DNA from: Pegoplata infirma
Taxonomy: Eukaryota; Arthropoda; Insecta; Diptera; Anthomyiidae
Length of the DNA: 64,000 bases
Reading direction: 5' to 3'
Assembly (NCBI GenBank): GCA_963921195.1
Contig: OY992537.1
Coordinates: 21,598,642-21,662,641, forward strand
The notes under the pieces are model-generated. The model ran no database searches. It was not told the DNA's origin and saw only the letters and a list, made by a program, of their open reading frames with translations. The translations under genes were made by a program, and so were the position numbers. Shown piece after piece: positions 1 through 11,204 of the stretch; within the stretch, counting starts at the first letter, position 1; the number at the start of each line of letters is the position of its first letter.

Positions 1-311
1 TTTACAATTTGGAAGCATTAAAGCAAGCAAATTTACTCGGTGGCATTTTCCAATTGTCAACACTACTTGCACATTAAGGAAAGGGAAATTGATCAGAAAT
101 CAAATAGTAAATAAAATAGTAAAATTCTGGTCTCTTTTATCAATATTTTACAGATAATTCTGTAAATTTACAGTTTTTTTTTTATCGAAATCATTTTACA
201 GAGTTTTCTTCGTAAAATAACAAAAAATCTTGCTGGTTGGAAATCTATGGTATTTTCTGCTGGCTCAGCAGAGTATCTCTGTAATTTAACAGAGTGATTA
301 TTTTGAGTGTA
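1..311 (-). mobile_element. Partial MITE with ACACTC-type terminus (inverted copy of 863-1459)
   Basis: This stretch is the reverse complement of the left two thirds of the element at 863-1459, including the rare phrase CTGCTGGCTCAGCAGAG near 257-273. Its terminus TTTTGAGTGTA ends at 311. The other end lies before the window. It holds no open frame and is rich in GTAAATTTAC-type palindromes. It is most likely a non-autonomous DNA element; the superfamily is not clear. Confidence 0.6.
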
Positions 312-862
312 CATTCCAAAGGATCCTGCAATCCAAATTTTAAGTATCTAGGACCGAGCTTCTCACTAACTTTTGCTTTGCGACCCCTTTTTAATATTTA
401 AAATTTTTCACAAACATTAAAAAAAAATATTAACGTGAGCTTTGACCTCAGTTTTTTCTAATACCTGGAGTAATGGAAAAATTTGGAAACCATATTCAGA
501 AGCAGCATTGAAAGATTAATCGAAACCATTTGGTCAGATCCCAGACGCATACGAAAAATTTCAAGTAAAAAAACTTCTAAGAAATAAAAAAAAACACAAT
601 TTTTGTGAACTTTGACCTTAATTTTCTTAAAAATTTGGAAACCAGGTCCGAAACTGCGGCATTTTATATCGAAACTTACTAGCTTCATCTATTTTTTTTT
701 TTCCGAAAATAAAAGAAAAACACCAGTTAAACCTGATAAAAAAATGAAGAAGTGTTTACCAAGAAAGCATTCACTCAGAAAATTATGTAAGTTACTACAT
801 GTTAGTTGTTTGTATATTTTACAGTAGTTAGTTGTTTTCAACTACAAAGTCAGTTGTTTTTG
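312..862. other. Spacer between two inverted MITE copies, no gene
   Basis: AT-rich sequence with homopolymer runs. The phrase GGTCAGATCCCAGACGCAT (near 531-549) recurs just after 3364, so part of this spacer belongs to another dispersed repeat. The short frames here have low-complexity composition and no domain I recognise. Confidence 0.45.
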
Positions 863-1459
863 TACACTCAAAATAATCACTCTGTTAAATTACAGAGATA
901 CTCTGCTGAGCCAGCAGAAAATACCATAGATTTCCAACCAGCAAGATTTTTTGTTATTTTACGAAGAAAACTCTGTAAAATCATTTCGATAAAAAAAAAA
1001 CTGTAAATTTACAGAATTATCTGTAAAATACTGATAAAACCAAGAAGAATTTTACCAAAAAACTCTGTAAATTAACAAAGTTTTAGTTAAATGCATTTAT
1101 GAGTTCAAAATTTTACAAAAAAAACTGTAAATTTACAAAGTTTTAGTTAAATCCATTTTATGAGTAAAACTTCTCTGCTTCAAAAACATTAATTAAAATG
1201 AAATTAATTAAAATTAAAATTTTTATTAAATTTTCCCGCTTTAATGCTTCCAAATTGTAAATTTACTTTTTTATTTTTGTGAGAATTACAAGTTTTTAGC
1301 GAGTAACTCCAATTTTACAAAATTTTGTTTTTCGGTCACAAAAAATACGAAGTATTTTCTTAAAATCTGTATTTCGACAGATAACTTTGTCAAATATCTG
1401 TCGAATTGAGATTACAGTCATTTTACAGAGTATTTAACAGAGTAATTATTTTGAGTGTA
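863..1459 (+). mobile_element. MITE, about 597 bp, TIR TACACTCAAAATAATCACTC
   Basis: The left end TACACTCAAAATAATCACTC at 863 is matched in inverted orientation by the right end around 1432-1459, giving a TIR of about 27 bp with few mismatches. The interior is non-coding and full of short GTAAATTTAC/CTCTGTAAA palindromes. An inverted partial copy sits at 1-311 and a probable left-end fragment at 37312. No unambiguous TSD could be read. Confidence 0.65.
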
Positions 1460-2043
1460 TGAAAAATATCAAACAATTATTTCTGTTATTTATTTTAAGT
1501 CGTTTTTTTTTTTGAATAACTAACAAAAAAGTACTGTAATGTAGTAACAGTTATTTAAAGCAGTTAATTTTATTTGTTTTATTTCTGATTAATTTCGTTT
1601 ATTTTATTTTTCACAACTGAAAAAAAAAACTTGTAAAAAATTTGGTCTTCAATTTTTTTTCTGAAATTTTTTTTGAAAAAAAAAATTATATATTGATTAT
1701 TTTATTTTTACTACATGTAAGTTGTTTTAACTAAAAATGTAAGTAGTTTTTACTACATAAGTCAATTGTTTTTTGTCAGTTAAAATAACTAACATGGTTA
1801 GCTGATTTAACTGAAAAAGTAGTTGACCCCAAAACAACTTAGAAAGTAGTTATTTTAAGTGACATTTACAGTTGATTTTAGTAACAAAATTTTTTGAGTG
1901 TTTAAAGTCCCATTTGGAGTAATGATTGTTCTATTTTCAAAATGATGTACCAATGTTTGGTATTGATCGAAATTTTATTCGATCACGAATCTATATCCGT
2001 TATTCGGATCCAGATTTGCAATCAGCAATAAAAAGTGAATCAA
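1460..2043. other. AT-rich interspersed DNA, no gene
   Basis: Homopolymer runs and a loosely repetitive tract (1700-1880) with recurring GTAGTT/AACTAC words. No open frame of note and no recognisable RNA gene. Confidence 0.4.
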
Positions 2044-3363
2044 AACAAGTAGAAAAGTTAAATTCGACTTGGCCGAATCTATGAATACCCTCCGCAATGC
2101 CCATTTTAAGTGATAATAAATTTTCTAACGTGAAAAAATAACAGTTTTGATTATAAATATTTTATTTGTTTATAAATTTTTTTTTTAGTAATTTTTGAAA
2201 AAAAAAAAAAATAATTTACTAATTTTTTTTTGAGTGTAAAATTTTTTTTGAGTGTAAAATTTTTTTCGAGTGTATTTTTTTTTTGTTTTGGTATAAAAAA
2301 TATTTTTGAGTGACAAAAATACGTTGTAAAATATTTTTGTGACTTACCAATGTTTTTAAAACAGGTTTAACGGGTTTTCAACACGTGAATTTTAGGTGAA
2401 GCTAATCTGAAATTCACGGTTTTGCTAATAAATTTTGAACCACTGGACCGAATTGGCTGAAATTTAATACGAACGAGGGTGGAGTAACGCAAAATATATA
2501 TGCCAAGCTTCACCAGCCTCAGAATTGCTTTTCGAAAGTTATAGTGCTTTTTATCTCAAAAATTCACGAAAAACCCTTTAAGTGATAATAAATTTTCTAA
2601 CGTGAAAAAATAACAGTTTTGATTATAAATATTTTATTTGTTTATAAATTTTTTTTTAGTAATTTTTGAAAAAAAAAAAATAATTTACTAATTTTTTTTT
2701 GAGTGTAAAATTTTTTTTGAGTGTAAAATTTTTTTCGAGTGTATTTTTTTTTTTGTTTTGGTATAAAAAATATTTTTGAGTGACAAAAATACGTTGTAAA
2801 ATATTTTTGTGACTTACCAATGTTTTTAAAACAGGTTTAACGGGTTTTCAACACGTGAATTTTAGGTGAAGCTAATCTGAAATTCACGGTTTTGCTAATA
2901 AATTTTGAACCACTGGACCGAATTGGCTGAAATTTATTACGAACGAGGCTGGAGTAACGCAAAATATATATGCCAAGCTTCACCAGCCTCAGAATTGCTT
3001 TTCGAAAGTTATAGTGCTTTTTATCTCAAAAATTCACGAAAAACCCTTGCCGAAATTCAGTCTTTAGCTCATAACTTTTGAACTACTGGACCGATTTCGA
3101 TGGATTGCAATACCAACCTGACCAGGTAAATGCCCAACATACATGCCAAGCTTCAGGAACCTCCGTTAAGTCTTTCAAAAGTTAGCGTGTTTTCAACAGA
3201 CAGACAGACGGACGGACGGACGGACATCGCTAGATCGTCTTAAAATCGATCGAGGATCATGAATATATATACTTTATGGGGTCCTAGACCAATATTTCGA
3301 GGTGTTACAAACGGAATGACAAACTTATATATACCCTCTATCACTAGAGTGGAGGGTATAAAA
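2044..3363 (+). mobile_element. HINE / DINE-1 (mini-me)-like Helentron element, subfamily A
   Basis: The 5' end begins ACAAGTAGAAAAGTTAAATT, followed by a short palindromic signature (TTCGACTTGGCCGAA) and ATACCCTCC. The 3' part has a GACGGACGGACGGAC microsatellite (about 3205-3226), then a core that recurs throughout the window, and ends in a hairpin at 3330-3360 (TATACCCTC ... GAGGGTATA). Subterminal inverted repeat, tetranucleotide core repeat and 3' hairpin are the known layout of DINE-1/mini-me elements, now grouped with Helentron-associated elements. No Rep/helicase frame is present, so it is non-autonomous. It carries an internal tandem duplication, listed separately. Confidence 0.8.
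2105..3048. repeat. 472-bp tandem duplication inside the HINE
   Basis: AGTGATAATAAATTTTC begins at 2109 and again at 2581, a period of 472 bp. The two units run to about 2577 and 3048 and differ by only a few bases and homopolymer lengths, so the duplication is recent compared with the age of the family. The related 5' fragment at 13665-13970 carries only the beginning of one unit. Confidence 0.85.
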
Positions 3364-4364
3364 AGTGGTCAGATCCCAGACGCATCCGAAAATTTAACAA
3401 ACAAAGCTCTTTAAAATGCACAAGAATACGTTTTTGATAACTTTGCCTTAAATTTTTTCAAAAACCTAACGTACTAGAAAAATTTGGAACCCAGAATTGC
3501 ACTTTCGTGTTGGAAATAATGCCATATGGCCTTATTATTTTTTAATGTGATACGAAATAAGGTCATCTTGCAAAAAATTCAATTCATCTGATAGGACCCC
3601 ACATTTTCTTTAAGAAATCTTGAGGGTATTATTTACTGTTGTATTTCCTGTATTGTTTTGGTGAAGTATTTTTAACGAGCCAAAATTTGTGACTGTTATA
3701 TGCATAATGTAGGGTACCCTATGTACAATTAATTATCAAGTTTTTGGAAGTATCTTTTCGTTAATTAATTTCATTTTAAATTTTATATACACCTACTTAA
3801 CTATAAAAGTATGTTACACCATTATACAGTGGCGGTTTCTTATTTTAATTATTTTGAAAAATTCCTTTTTTAGCCGTTTAACTTGAAGAGAACTCGCGAT
3901 GTTTATCATTATTTTTTGTTGGTTTAAACGCACTTTGGTGGTAGTATTGTGTTTTGACTTTAAAGACAAATGACGCTAATTTGTCAATTGTCTTGACTTA
4001 GCGTTTTTTTTTTTAAATACGAATCAAATGTCTAAACAATACCCATCACAAGGTGTTCTTGTTCTGCTTCATTTTGGAAAAAAAAACCTTTAATTTTTTT
4101 TTGTTAATATAATTCACATATTTTTTATTGTTTATAATACTCATACAAGCGAGAAAAAACAATGAAAAAAAGCATTGGAATTTTTAAATGAAAAATTTCA
4201 TTTGACAGGCGTGGTTGTTCACATTTTAAATGCTCATTGATCCCCCCCAAAAAAATAAACGGAGCATTTTTTATTATTATTTGTATGGTGGCAAGCATTT
4301 GGTGGCTTTAGACTTTGACTTGACGCTGTCATATTAAAATTAAAAAAAAGGATACGAATTTATA
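3364..4364. other. Interspersed AT-rich DNA without a gene
   Basis: The first 150 bp match the dispersed repeat seen at 420-680 (shared GGTCAGATCCCAGACGCAT). The remainder looks like low-copy non-coding DNA. No splice-bounded exon, tRNA or conserved protein could be recognised on either strand. Confidence 0.4.
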
Positions 4365-4596
4365 TTAGGGTGGCACGAATAATGACTTTTTTGGATTTCG
4401 TCGGCTGCCGCACGCAGGAAAGAAACATGATTGTGACAACCATCATGGAGGGGCTACATAGTATGATTGGTAATTTTATCATAACATGATTGTAGCGATC
4501 ATTTTATGATCTTTGCTGATTATAGTATGATAAATAATTGTTTTTGTATGATTGTTGAAATTCTGAAAAAAAAAAATATTTTTCGTGCCACCCTAA
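4365..4596. mobile_element. 232-bp MITE with TTAGGGTGGCACGAA TIRs
   Basis: Perfect 15-bp TIRs: TTAGGGTGGCACGAA at 4365 and its reverse complement ending at 4596. The interior holds repeated ATGATTGT/ATCATA words and strongly resembles 23100-23430, so this is a family. It is too short to encode a transposase. The TSD is not clear. Confidence 0.7.
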
Positions 4597-5149
4597 TGTA
4601 AACTGAAGAATATTTTATACCTGATTCTGGTAGTTCTGTTTTTCTCTTTTATATTCGGACAGTGATTAAGCGAAAATTTAATGGTAGTTGTGCACTTGAG
4701 TTAGTATATGTGAATGTATGTACGTATAACTGACTAATATGAGATTAAAGTGAAAGATTTCAGTTAAGAATGAATACAAATGTATCACTTTTTTTTTGTT
4801 GTTATTGAGGACTTTAATTGAATATGGAACGGTTTGCATGGAATGCAGCTTGCTGCTGCCTTTTTTGGAATGAGATGATGTGTAGGCATTACATTCTTAG
4901 TGAGTTAAACTGTTTGACATGTTTAAGAAGACACATCCTGCTGAGTTGATGAATGCGTTAATATTTTTTAAGGTGCTGCTGACTGCATGTTTTTTTACTA
5001 ACTGATGTTATATTAAAAAAAAATGGATGCATTTGAAAAATTATTTTAAAGTTGGAGATTGTGTCAGGATATAAAAGGAGAAGCACAATTTTTTTTTTTT
5101 GAAAATAAGAAATAGAGAGTTCAGATTCTAAAATATATTTTCCAGAGAA
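4597..5149. other. Low-complexity to unique DNA, no gene
   Basis: AT-rich with no long open frame on either strand. A 66-codon minus-strand frame here is rich in K, F and S and has no recognisable domain; it is not called. Confidence 0.35.
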
Positions 5150-5485
5150 AAACTTCAAAGTTTTAGAGGATTAAATTTTATAAAATATTTTTTTAATATT
5201 TGTACTTGTCCTAGGATGCCGCTTCTGAAAGCAAATGAAAGAGGAGGATCTTCCCTAATTTCCCTATTTTATAATTTTTACATATCAGGAAGAACGAGGT
5301 AAGTTACGTCTATTCAAAAATGTGTCCTTCAATATCATTCAAAATTTTCAACAAAATATTTAATAAAGTTTTCAAATGACTTTATTCCCATCCTTTTATC
5401 CTGATATGGCAAAATATAAAAACGGAAAAATTAGGGAAGATCCTCCTCTTTAATCTGCCGTCACCAGTGTCATCCTAGAACTATT
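5150..5485. mobile_element. Foldback element, partial copy of the 13018-13503 family
   Basis: The arms read inward as GAAAGAGGAGGATCTTCC (about 5237) and, inverted, GGGAAGATCCTCCTCTTT (about 5433). The left side also matches the outer arm of the 13018 copy (CTTCAAAGTTTTA), while the right outer arm is missing after about 5482, where the next repeat starts. Non-coding. Confidence 0.65.
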
Positions 5486-5492
5486 ACATATG

Positions 5493-7790
5493 GGGCATTC
5501 CATGTCAAATCGGACACTTTGAAAATTTTTTTTTTAGATTTTCCCAATTTGCTTACAGTTTTTAGTACCCTTCGAAAACTCTTTCGTGGTAAATTTTCAG
5601 ATTTTTTTGATAACCCATTCAAAAGATGTCAAATTTTTAAAAATTGGTAGTTTGTACCTTCACTTAAACTTCTTTTACTCATAACTTCTTCAGTAATGGT
5701 CCAAATTTAATTTTTTTTTTTCAAAATTTTTGTTTTTTACGTACTTTAAAAAAAAAATCCCGAAAATTCTTATAAGCGCTCTAGTATGAGATTTTTAAGT
5801 TTTAAAATTTGAATCTCATTTTTGAAAATGTTTGTACTCTTAAATTTTTTTGTGTAAAACTTCTGTATATTCTACAAATTTTTTGCCCAGGAGAATCGTG
5901 GGATAACGATTACACTGCGTGACAAAACTAACCACTATTTTAGAAAACAAGAGGTACGACCATTATTTCAATATATTTCGGACATGCTGAATCGAATAGC
6001 GTACTCCGTTTTTCGATGTATGGTACAGTTTTCTTGTAAAATGTCATTAAAGATTGGCTGATTTTCAGCTGCTTTTTTAACAAAAAAAATTCCAAAGCTA
6101 ATGATTTTTAAATTTTATGGCATGGAAAACAAAGATATAACTTGTAGCAATATTTCTAACATTAATTTGGTTTAAAGCTTTTCATCTTAAGCCCTTAAAT
6201 TCGCGGATTTCTTCATTTTTTTAAGTTTTCGCGAAATTAACCGCTAAATTGGTCTCTGATAAAAAACTTGCATTTTGTGGATCATTAAGGCGTCCATGAC
6301 ACTACGAATAGTGGACAAAAAACATCTATGTTATATGGACCATCATCATGAAAATCGCGAAAAACCGTTTTTTTGTATATGGCAGCATCACTTTAGGAGA
6401 TGATTTGAGGCTTCATCTTTTAGTATATAATGTGGGAACCTTAAATAATGAACTGACCCAAAATTTGTCCAAAAAAGTTTTCATTTGCAAAAGTTATCTT
6501 AACAAAAACTATAATTATTGTATTGCAAACACTGAAATAATAGTTTTTGTTAAGATAACTTTTGCAAATGAAAACTTTTTTGGACAAATTTTAGGTCAGT
6601 TCATTGTTTAAGGTTCCCACATTATATACTAAAAGATGAAGCCTCAAATCATCTCCTAAAGTGATGCTGCCATATACAAAAAAACGGTTTTTCGCGATTT
6701 TCATGATGATGGTCCATATAACATAGATGTTTTTTGTTCACTATTCGTAGTGTCATGGACGCCTTAATGATCCACAAAATGCAAGTTTTTTATCAGAGAC
6801 CAATTTAGCGGTTAATTTCGCGAAAACTTAAAAAAATGAAGAAATCCGCGAATTTAAGGGCTTAAGATGAAAAGCTTTAAACCAAATTTATATTAGAAAT
6901 ATTGCTACAAGTTATATCTTTGTTTCCCATGCCATAAAATTTAAAAATCATTAGCTTTGGAATTTTTTTTGTTAAAAAAGCAGCTGAAAATCAGCCAATC
7001 TTTAATGACATTTTACAAGAAAACTGTACCATACATCGAAAAACGGAGTACGCCATTCGAATCAGCATGTCCGAAATATATAGAAATGATGGTCGTAACT
7101 CTTGTTTATTTTTTAGTGTTCCGCAGTGTTATTACTATTCTTAAAAATTTGTTGAAAAAAATTTATTGTAATTTTCCAATCTTAAAATCATTTCTACTGC
7201 TCCAATGGTGCGTCATAGATGGGTCATTTATAAGATCGACCCCCATTAATTTTTACATCTTAACATTTCTTTGGAACAAACTAATACCCTATCTCCAATT
7301 TATAAGGGTGCTCCCACACAAAACGAAATTTTTTCAAATTTGCTCCAACCGCTCTAACTGCCCTAATAGTGCCCTTAGAGCAACAAAATGTATGACCGAC
7401 TCACAATATTTTTTTAGTCCAAACATTTTCTCTAAACACACCTACCCTCTATCTCCAATTGTTAAGGCGGTCCCCATACAATTATTTTTATTTTTTGTAA
7501 ATTTGTTTTAATTAATCAGTTTCTACCGGTCCAATGGTGCGCCCGAGAGGGGTCATTAGTGAGACCGACCCCCATTTATTTTTACCCTACAACATTAAAA
7601 CATACCACAGCCCTATCTCCACTCCCAATTTGAAATTTGGACCATTATTGAAGAAGTTATGAGTAAAAGAAGTTTGAGTTAAGGAATAAACTACCAATTT
7701 TTAATAATTCGATATCTTTTGAACGGGTCATCAAAAAACTCTGAAAATTTACCACGAAGGAGTTTTCGAAGGGTACTAAAAACTGTAAAC
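5493..7790. mobile_element. Foldback-type dispersed repeat (TGGGGCATTCC family), interrupted
   Basis: The terminus TGGGGCATTCCATGTCAAAT at 5493 and the following 220 bp recur inverted at about 7625-7790 and again, inverted, at 38395-38625. After the first arm the element is interrupted by the hairpin insertion 5913-7128. The body at 7129-7630 matches 37482-38185, including CTACCGGTCCAAT-type phrases. The right terminus is truncated near 7790. A 184-codon frame across 6957-7511 crosses the insertion boundary and is not a gene. Confidence 0.75.
5913..7128. mobile_element. 1216-bp near-perfect hairpin element with TTA target duplication
   Basis: Two inverted arms of about 590-600 bp (5913-6512 and 6540-7128) flank a loop of roughly 27 bp. 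By eye the arms differ at only a few per cent of positions. The ends read CACTGCG..GACA and inverted CCGCAGTG. Flanks are TTA on both sides (5910-5912 and 7129-7131). The paralogous repeat at 37482-38625 has one uninterrupted GATTATTACT at this point (minus strand, around 38184-38196), an empty site. The 3-bp TTA duplication fits the PIF/Harbinger group, but no transposase is present. Transcription through it would give long dsRNA. Confidence 0.85.
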
Positions 7791-7933
7791 AGTACAGTTT
7801 TTAGATTTTTTAGAGCGCTTTTGAGATTTTCAAACAAGTGAAATGTTTTTCATGTTGAGGTACTTGCAATTGACAAAGCCGCACTAATGATTATGACAAG
7901 GGCCGTTCGCTCTAACGCTATTAACATTTTCGT

Positions 7934-8186
7934 ACACCCAGAAAAAAAAAAGTTTCCAATCGAATTTATCAGTTGTATCAACTCAAAATTCGGTTGCTGC
8001 TACAACATTTATCTTTGACAGCCAAATTGTTTAGTTGTCCCAATAAAAGACAGTTATGACCGCCGAAAATGAGTTGTGGCTACCGATATTCAACTGTTGC
8101 GATCTATATACAAAAGTTCCAACCGATTTTTTGTTGCAATAACTGATTTTCAGTTGGAAATCATTAAATTCGTTTTCTGTGGGTAG
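7934..8186. mobile_element. Probable 250-bp MITE with CACCCAGAAAA / TTTTCTGTGGGTAG ends
   Basis: Imperfect terminal inverted repeats bracket a block rich in CAGTTG/CAACTG words (CAGTTGTATCAACTC, GAGTTGTGGC). A region with similar GGTTGC/CAACCG words occurs at 41280-41510. The ends are imperfect and no clear TSD was seen, so confidence is moderate. Confidence 0.45.
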
Positions 8187-8279
8187 ATAGTCTTGCAGCT
8201 CTGAAGAACCAAACACTGAAAAATTGCGAATCATAAGGAATTATAAACGATCCTTTCGTCGAATCAGTCAGCACACAGT

Positions 8280-8745
8280 CAATCTTAGTTGAGTCCCTGG
8301 ATATAGTGTCGATGGAGAACGGATGGAACCTGGCATCCTGGTTCCAATAGTGGAATTGATGAGCGAAATTGATAGGATATCAAAGAATGGAATGAAGTAT
8401 ATCACTCACTACGTGCAGGATATCATGAACCCTGTGGCCGCTACCAAATCCTAAGATGAAAAAAGTCTTATTACTTTTGGCAAACGGCTGTTTATCCTAT
8501 TAGTGAGAGTACTGATGGGCATTTTTGATAGAGATTATTGTAGAAGTTTTTGGGTAGTGGAGTTCCAATTAAGCACTTTTTATGTAAATGTCCGGGTCTG
8601 ATGAGAAACCGCCTAAAGCATTTGGGCCAAAGATTTTTCTATGACCCGGATTGGCTAAACGGTGTCTCATTGATGTCTCAAGTAGAACATCTTAGAGAAT
8701 CGGGGTGGTTTAAGAAGTACAACTTTGTATTAGAGAGGCAGTAGG
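8280..8745 (+). pseudogene. Decayed LINE 3' end: RNase H tail and C-terminal zinc-knuckle region
   Basis: Near 8324-8395 two frames joined by a frameshift read as a WxPGxxSGID motif followed by EIDRISKNG, matching the end of a LINE-type RNase H domain (usual form WVPGHSGIxGNExAD). From 8550 a 64-codon frame gives HFLCKCPGLMRNRLKHLG and ends ESGWFKKY..., the shape of the C-terminal cysteine/histidine region of RNase H-bearing non-LTR elements such as the LOA/I groups. Stops and frameshifts make it a pseudogene. It could be the missing 3' half of the family represented at 58100-59430, but the regions do not overlap, so this is inference. Confidence 0.6.
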
Positions 8746-8779
8746 AAATTGAAGTCAGTAGGGAACTGAGTATTGGGAC

Positions 8780-9065
8780 TGAAGTCAATTTTACTTACGT
8801 GGTTGAGAGTTAGTGTGAGTGAGTGGAAAAAATTGCTTGAGTGAGTGTGCGTGAGTAAGATTTTTGCGCAAAAAGCTAAAAAAAATTTGAAAAAATTGGG
8901 CTAAACTTTAAACTTTGCTAAAAATTTTGTTAGATTTTTGATTTTTTTTTTATTTATTTTTTACTTTTTTATACATAAGAGTTCCTTGAGTGCAAGTCAG
9001 CGTGAGTGTAAGTGAAGCTAGATTGAGTGCACGTAAGTGTGTTTGGGAAATTCCAGTCATACGTG
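8780..9065. repeat. GAGTGAGTGTG-rich repeat related to the hAT MITE at 16467-17043
   Basis: Recurring GTGAGTGAGTG/GTGCGTGAGT words, with an interior of CTAAACTTTAAACTTTGC, closely match the interior of the 16467-17043 element. Here the ends (AGAGATGGG) are missing, so this is a relic. Confidence 0.55.
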
Positions 9066-9344
9066 TGAATGAATGCTAATTACACTACTAAACATCAAAA
9101 ATGCAACTAGAACGCGACGCTATTCAATTGATTACAAGTTTTGGTGGTCAAAAATGAGTTTTGGTGGCCAAAAATCTGGTCTCCAAACTTTTCCGACACA
9201 TCAGGTTTTTGAGAAAAATAAGGTCAAAGTTCAAAAAATCTCCGATTTGGGCATTTTTGGAAACTCATAGATGATGCATCCTATGTGATGGCGACTTAAA
9301 AATAATTCAAGGGAAAGCTCCAACTTAACTCTTTAAGACGCAGA

Positions 9345-9643
9345 CACAGACTAAATACAGACTCGACAGTAGGGTTTTATAAGAAAAAATGGGGAAAAAC
9401 TAAGCGATTTTAGGAGAAAACACAGCGGTTTTTAGTCCGTTTTACGCTAACATGGCAACACTTTCTACGACTTAGGAGTGAATGAAACAACAAAAACCGA
9501 TCTGGCATCCATTTTTCTAATGGCGCGTTATATCAGTTTTCTCTTTCTAACCTAATTCGTAGAATAATTTGAAAATATTAACCATATGGTTAAAGAATAC
9601 TTTTTTGACACCTGTCACTTATGTCGAGTCTGTATTAGTCTGT
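9345..9643. mobile_element. 299-bp TIR element with 8-bp TSD GACGCAGA
   Basis: The left end CACAGACTAAATACAGACTC and the right end, inverted, agree over about 24 bp. GACGCAGA flanks it exactly at 9337-9344 and 9644-9651. An 8-bp duplication fits hAT or P-type elements. The interior is non-coding. Confidence 0.75.
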
Positions 9644-9659
9644 GACGCAGAACTCATTT

Positions 9660-10631
9660 GGTCAGTCGCATTAACTCTTTGGGCACCAAACTGTCCAAAA
9701 ACGCGTTGTTTTTTTTTTTGTATTTCCAATTTCTCAAAACCTGATGCAGTGGAATAGTGGGGATACCGGATTTGTGACCTGGAAAATAATTTTAATTATG
9801 TGTTTAAGGCCGCGTATTTTTTTCATGCGACTAGTAGCGAAAAGATATTTTTTTGGGGAACAAGCCATCATTGAAAGACAATTGGTACACAAAGGATTAT
9901 GACGATTTACTAAATGAGTTCTGCAGCCTTAACAGAAATGTGTTAGCTTCACCATCGGCTTATTTTTTAGTTGCTATCACATCGAGTTCATCCGCTATAA
10001 GTTGTCAAAAAAAACCTAAAATTTAAAACCTTAAAGCTTAAATATGCAAAAATATCTCTAAAAAATCGGTGCCAGATTTCTTAAAATCTTCTGAAACGCA
10101 GGAAAAAATATGATACATATTTTTGGTCTCCCTGGTGATCACTATAAGAATTGAAATTAACTGTGTGAGGTTGGTTCCCAGTCGCATCAAATTTTTCAAA
10201 ATGTTCAGTAGTGTTATTAATTTTCGATCTCTAATTACACAGCCCCATAAAAATATAAAATGATTCATTTTTTTTAAGCTCTCATAGTTCTTTTGAATTC
10301 TCGTTAAGTTTATAGTTTTTTGTGTATGTATATGAAAGTTTGTAATCGCCTTTTTGAAATTTTCATATGTTTTTGAGACATAAATATGTTTGGTAAAGTT
10401 TAAAAAAAAACAAGTTTTTTGTTTTTTTGTAAAAAGATTTAAAACTTTTTTAAACTTTAAAAAAAAATAAATCGATAAATTTTGAGTAAATTTTTAATTG
10501 ACACAATTAAAAATTTATTCAATTTTTTTTTTATAAATTTTTTATTAAAAATTTACTTAACACTATTAAATTGCTGGTGCAAAATTGAGTAATTTTTTAC
10601 TCAATAGTATTAAAAATTTACTCAAATATTT
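9660..10631. other. AT-rich DNA without a gene
   Basis: The beginning contains an inverted match to 9200-9220 (CATCAGGTTTTTGAGAAA), so it is partly another repeat that flanks the 9345 insertion. The end (10440-10620) is a run of AAATTTACTCAA-type inverted words. No protein or RNA gene recognised. Confidence 0.35.
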
Positions 10632-11183
10632 TTATACCCTCCAACCACAGTATGGGGGTATACTCACTTTGTCATTCCATTTGTAAAGCATCGAAATAGC
10701 GGTCGGGGACCCCATAAAGTGTATATATTATTGATCCATGATCGATTCTAAGACATTCTATGAATGTCCGTCAGTCCGTCCGTCCGTCTGTCTGTAGATA
10801 ACACAATGCAGTCCAAAATAAAACAGCTAGACTCCTGAAGTTTTGGCATAAATATGTCTCATGTTCATAGTCAGGTTAAGTTCGTGAATGGGCAAAATCG
10901 GGACAGGGGGAAAAAGTTCCCCCTTGAAGAACTGAACTAACCTCTGACAAAATACACTTTTTTTACATGTTTTTTTCGTATTTTTGTTTAATAAATGAAA
11001 CATTTGGTATATTTATCGCGATGGGAAGGTGCTATTAACGTCCCCCATTGACCCCATCACACCGCCCCCCACCCCCCAAAAGAACCCCCACCCCCCAAAA
11101 AAACGCCCCTGAGATTTTTTTTTATTTTAAATTTTGGAGGGTATAAAAGATTCGGCACAGCCGAATTTAACACTCTCACTTGT
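10632..11183 (-). mobile_element. HINE / DINE-1-like element, subfamily B
   Basis: Read on the minus strand it starts ACAAGTGAGAG, then ATTCGGCTGTGCCGAAT and TTTATACCCTCC, contains the GTCC/GTCT microsatellite (10769-10796) and ends in a hairpin at 10632-10662. Its 5' signature differs from copy A (ATTCGACTTGGCCGAAT), marking a second subfamily shared with 38626-39060. Non-coding; a C-rich run (CCCCCCACCCCCC) sits near 11064. Confidence 0.8.
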
Positions 11184-11204
11184 TTTCATTGTTTTCTGTT
11201 CATG

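Noticed and set aside
1..1262. One 1.26-kb foldback element spanning both inverted arms
   Set aside because: The right member has its own complete TIR pair at 863 and 1459, so two separate inverted MITE copies explain the symmetry better.
6957..7511. 184-codon open frame
   Set aside because: It crosses the boundary between the hairpin insertion and its host repeat and has no domain; the paralogous repeat does not preserve the frame.
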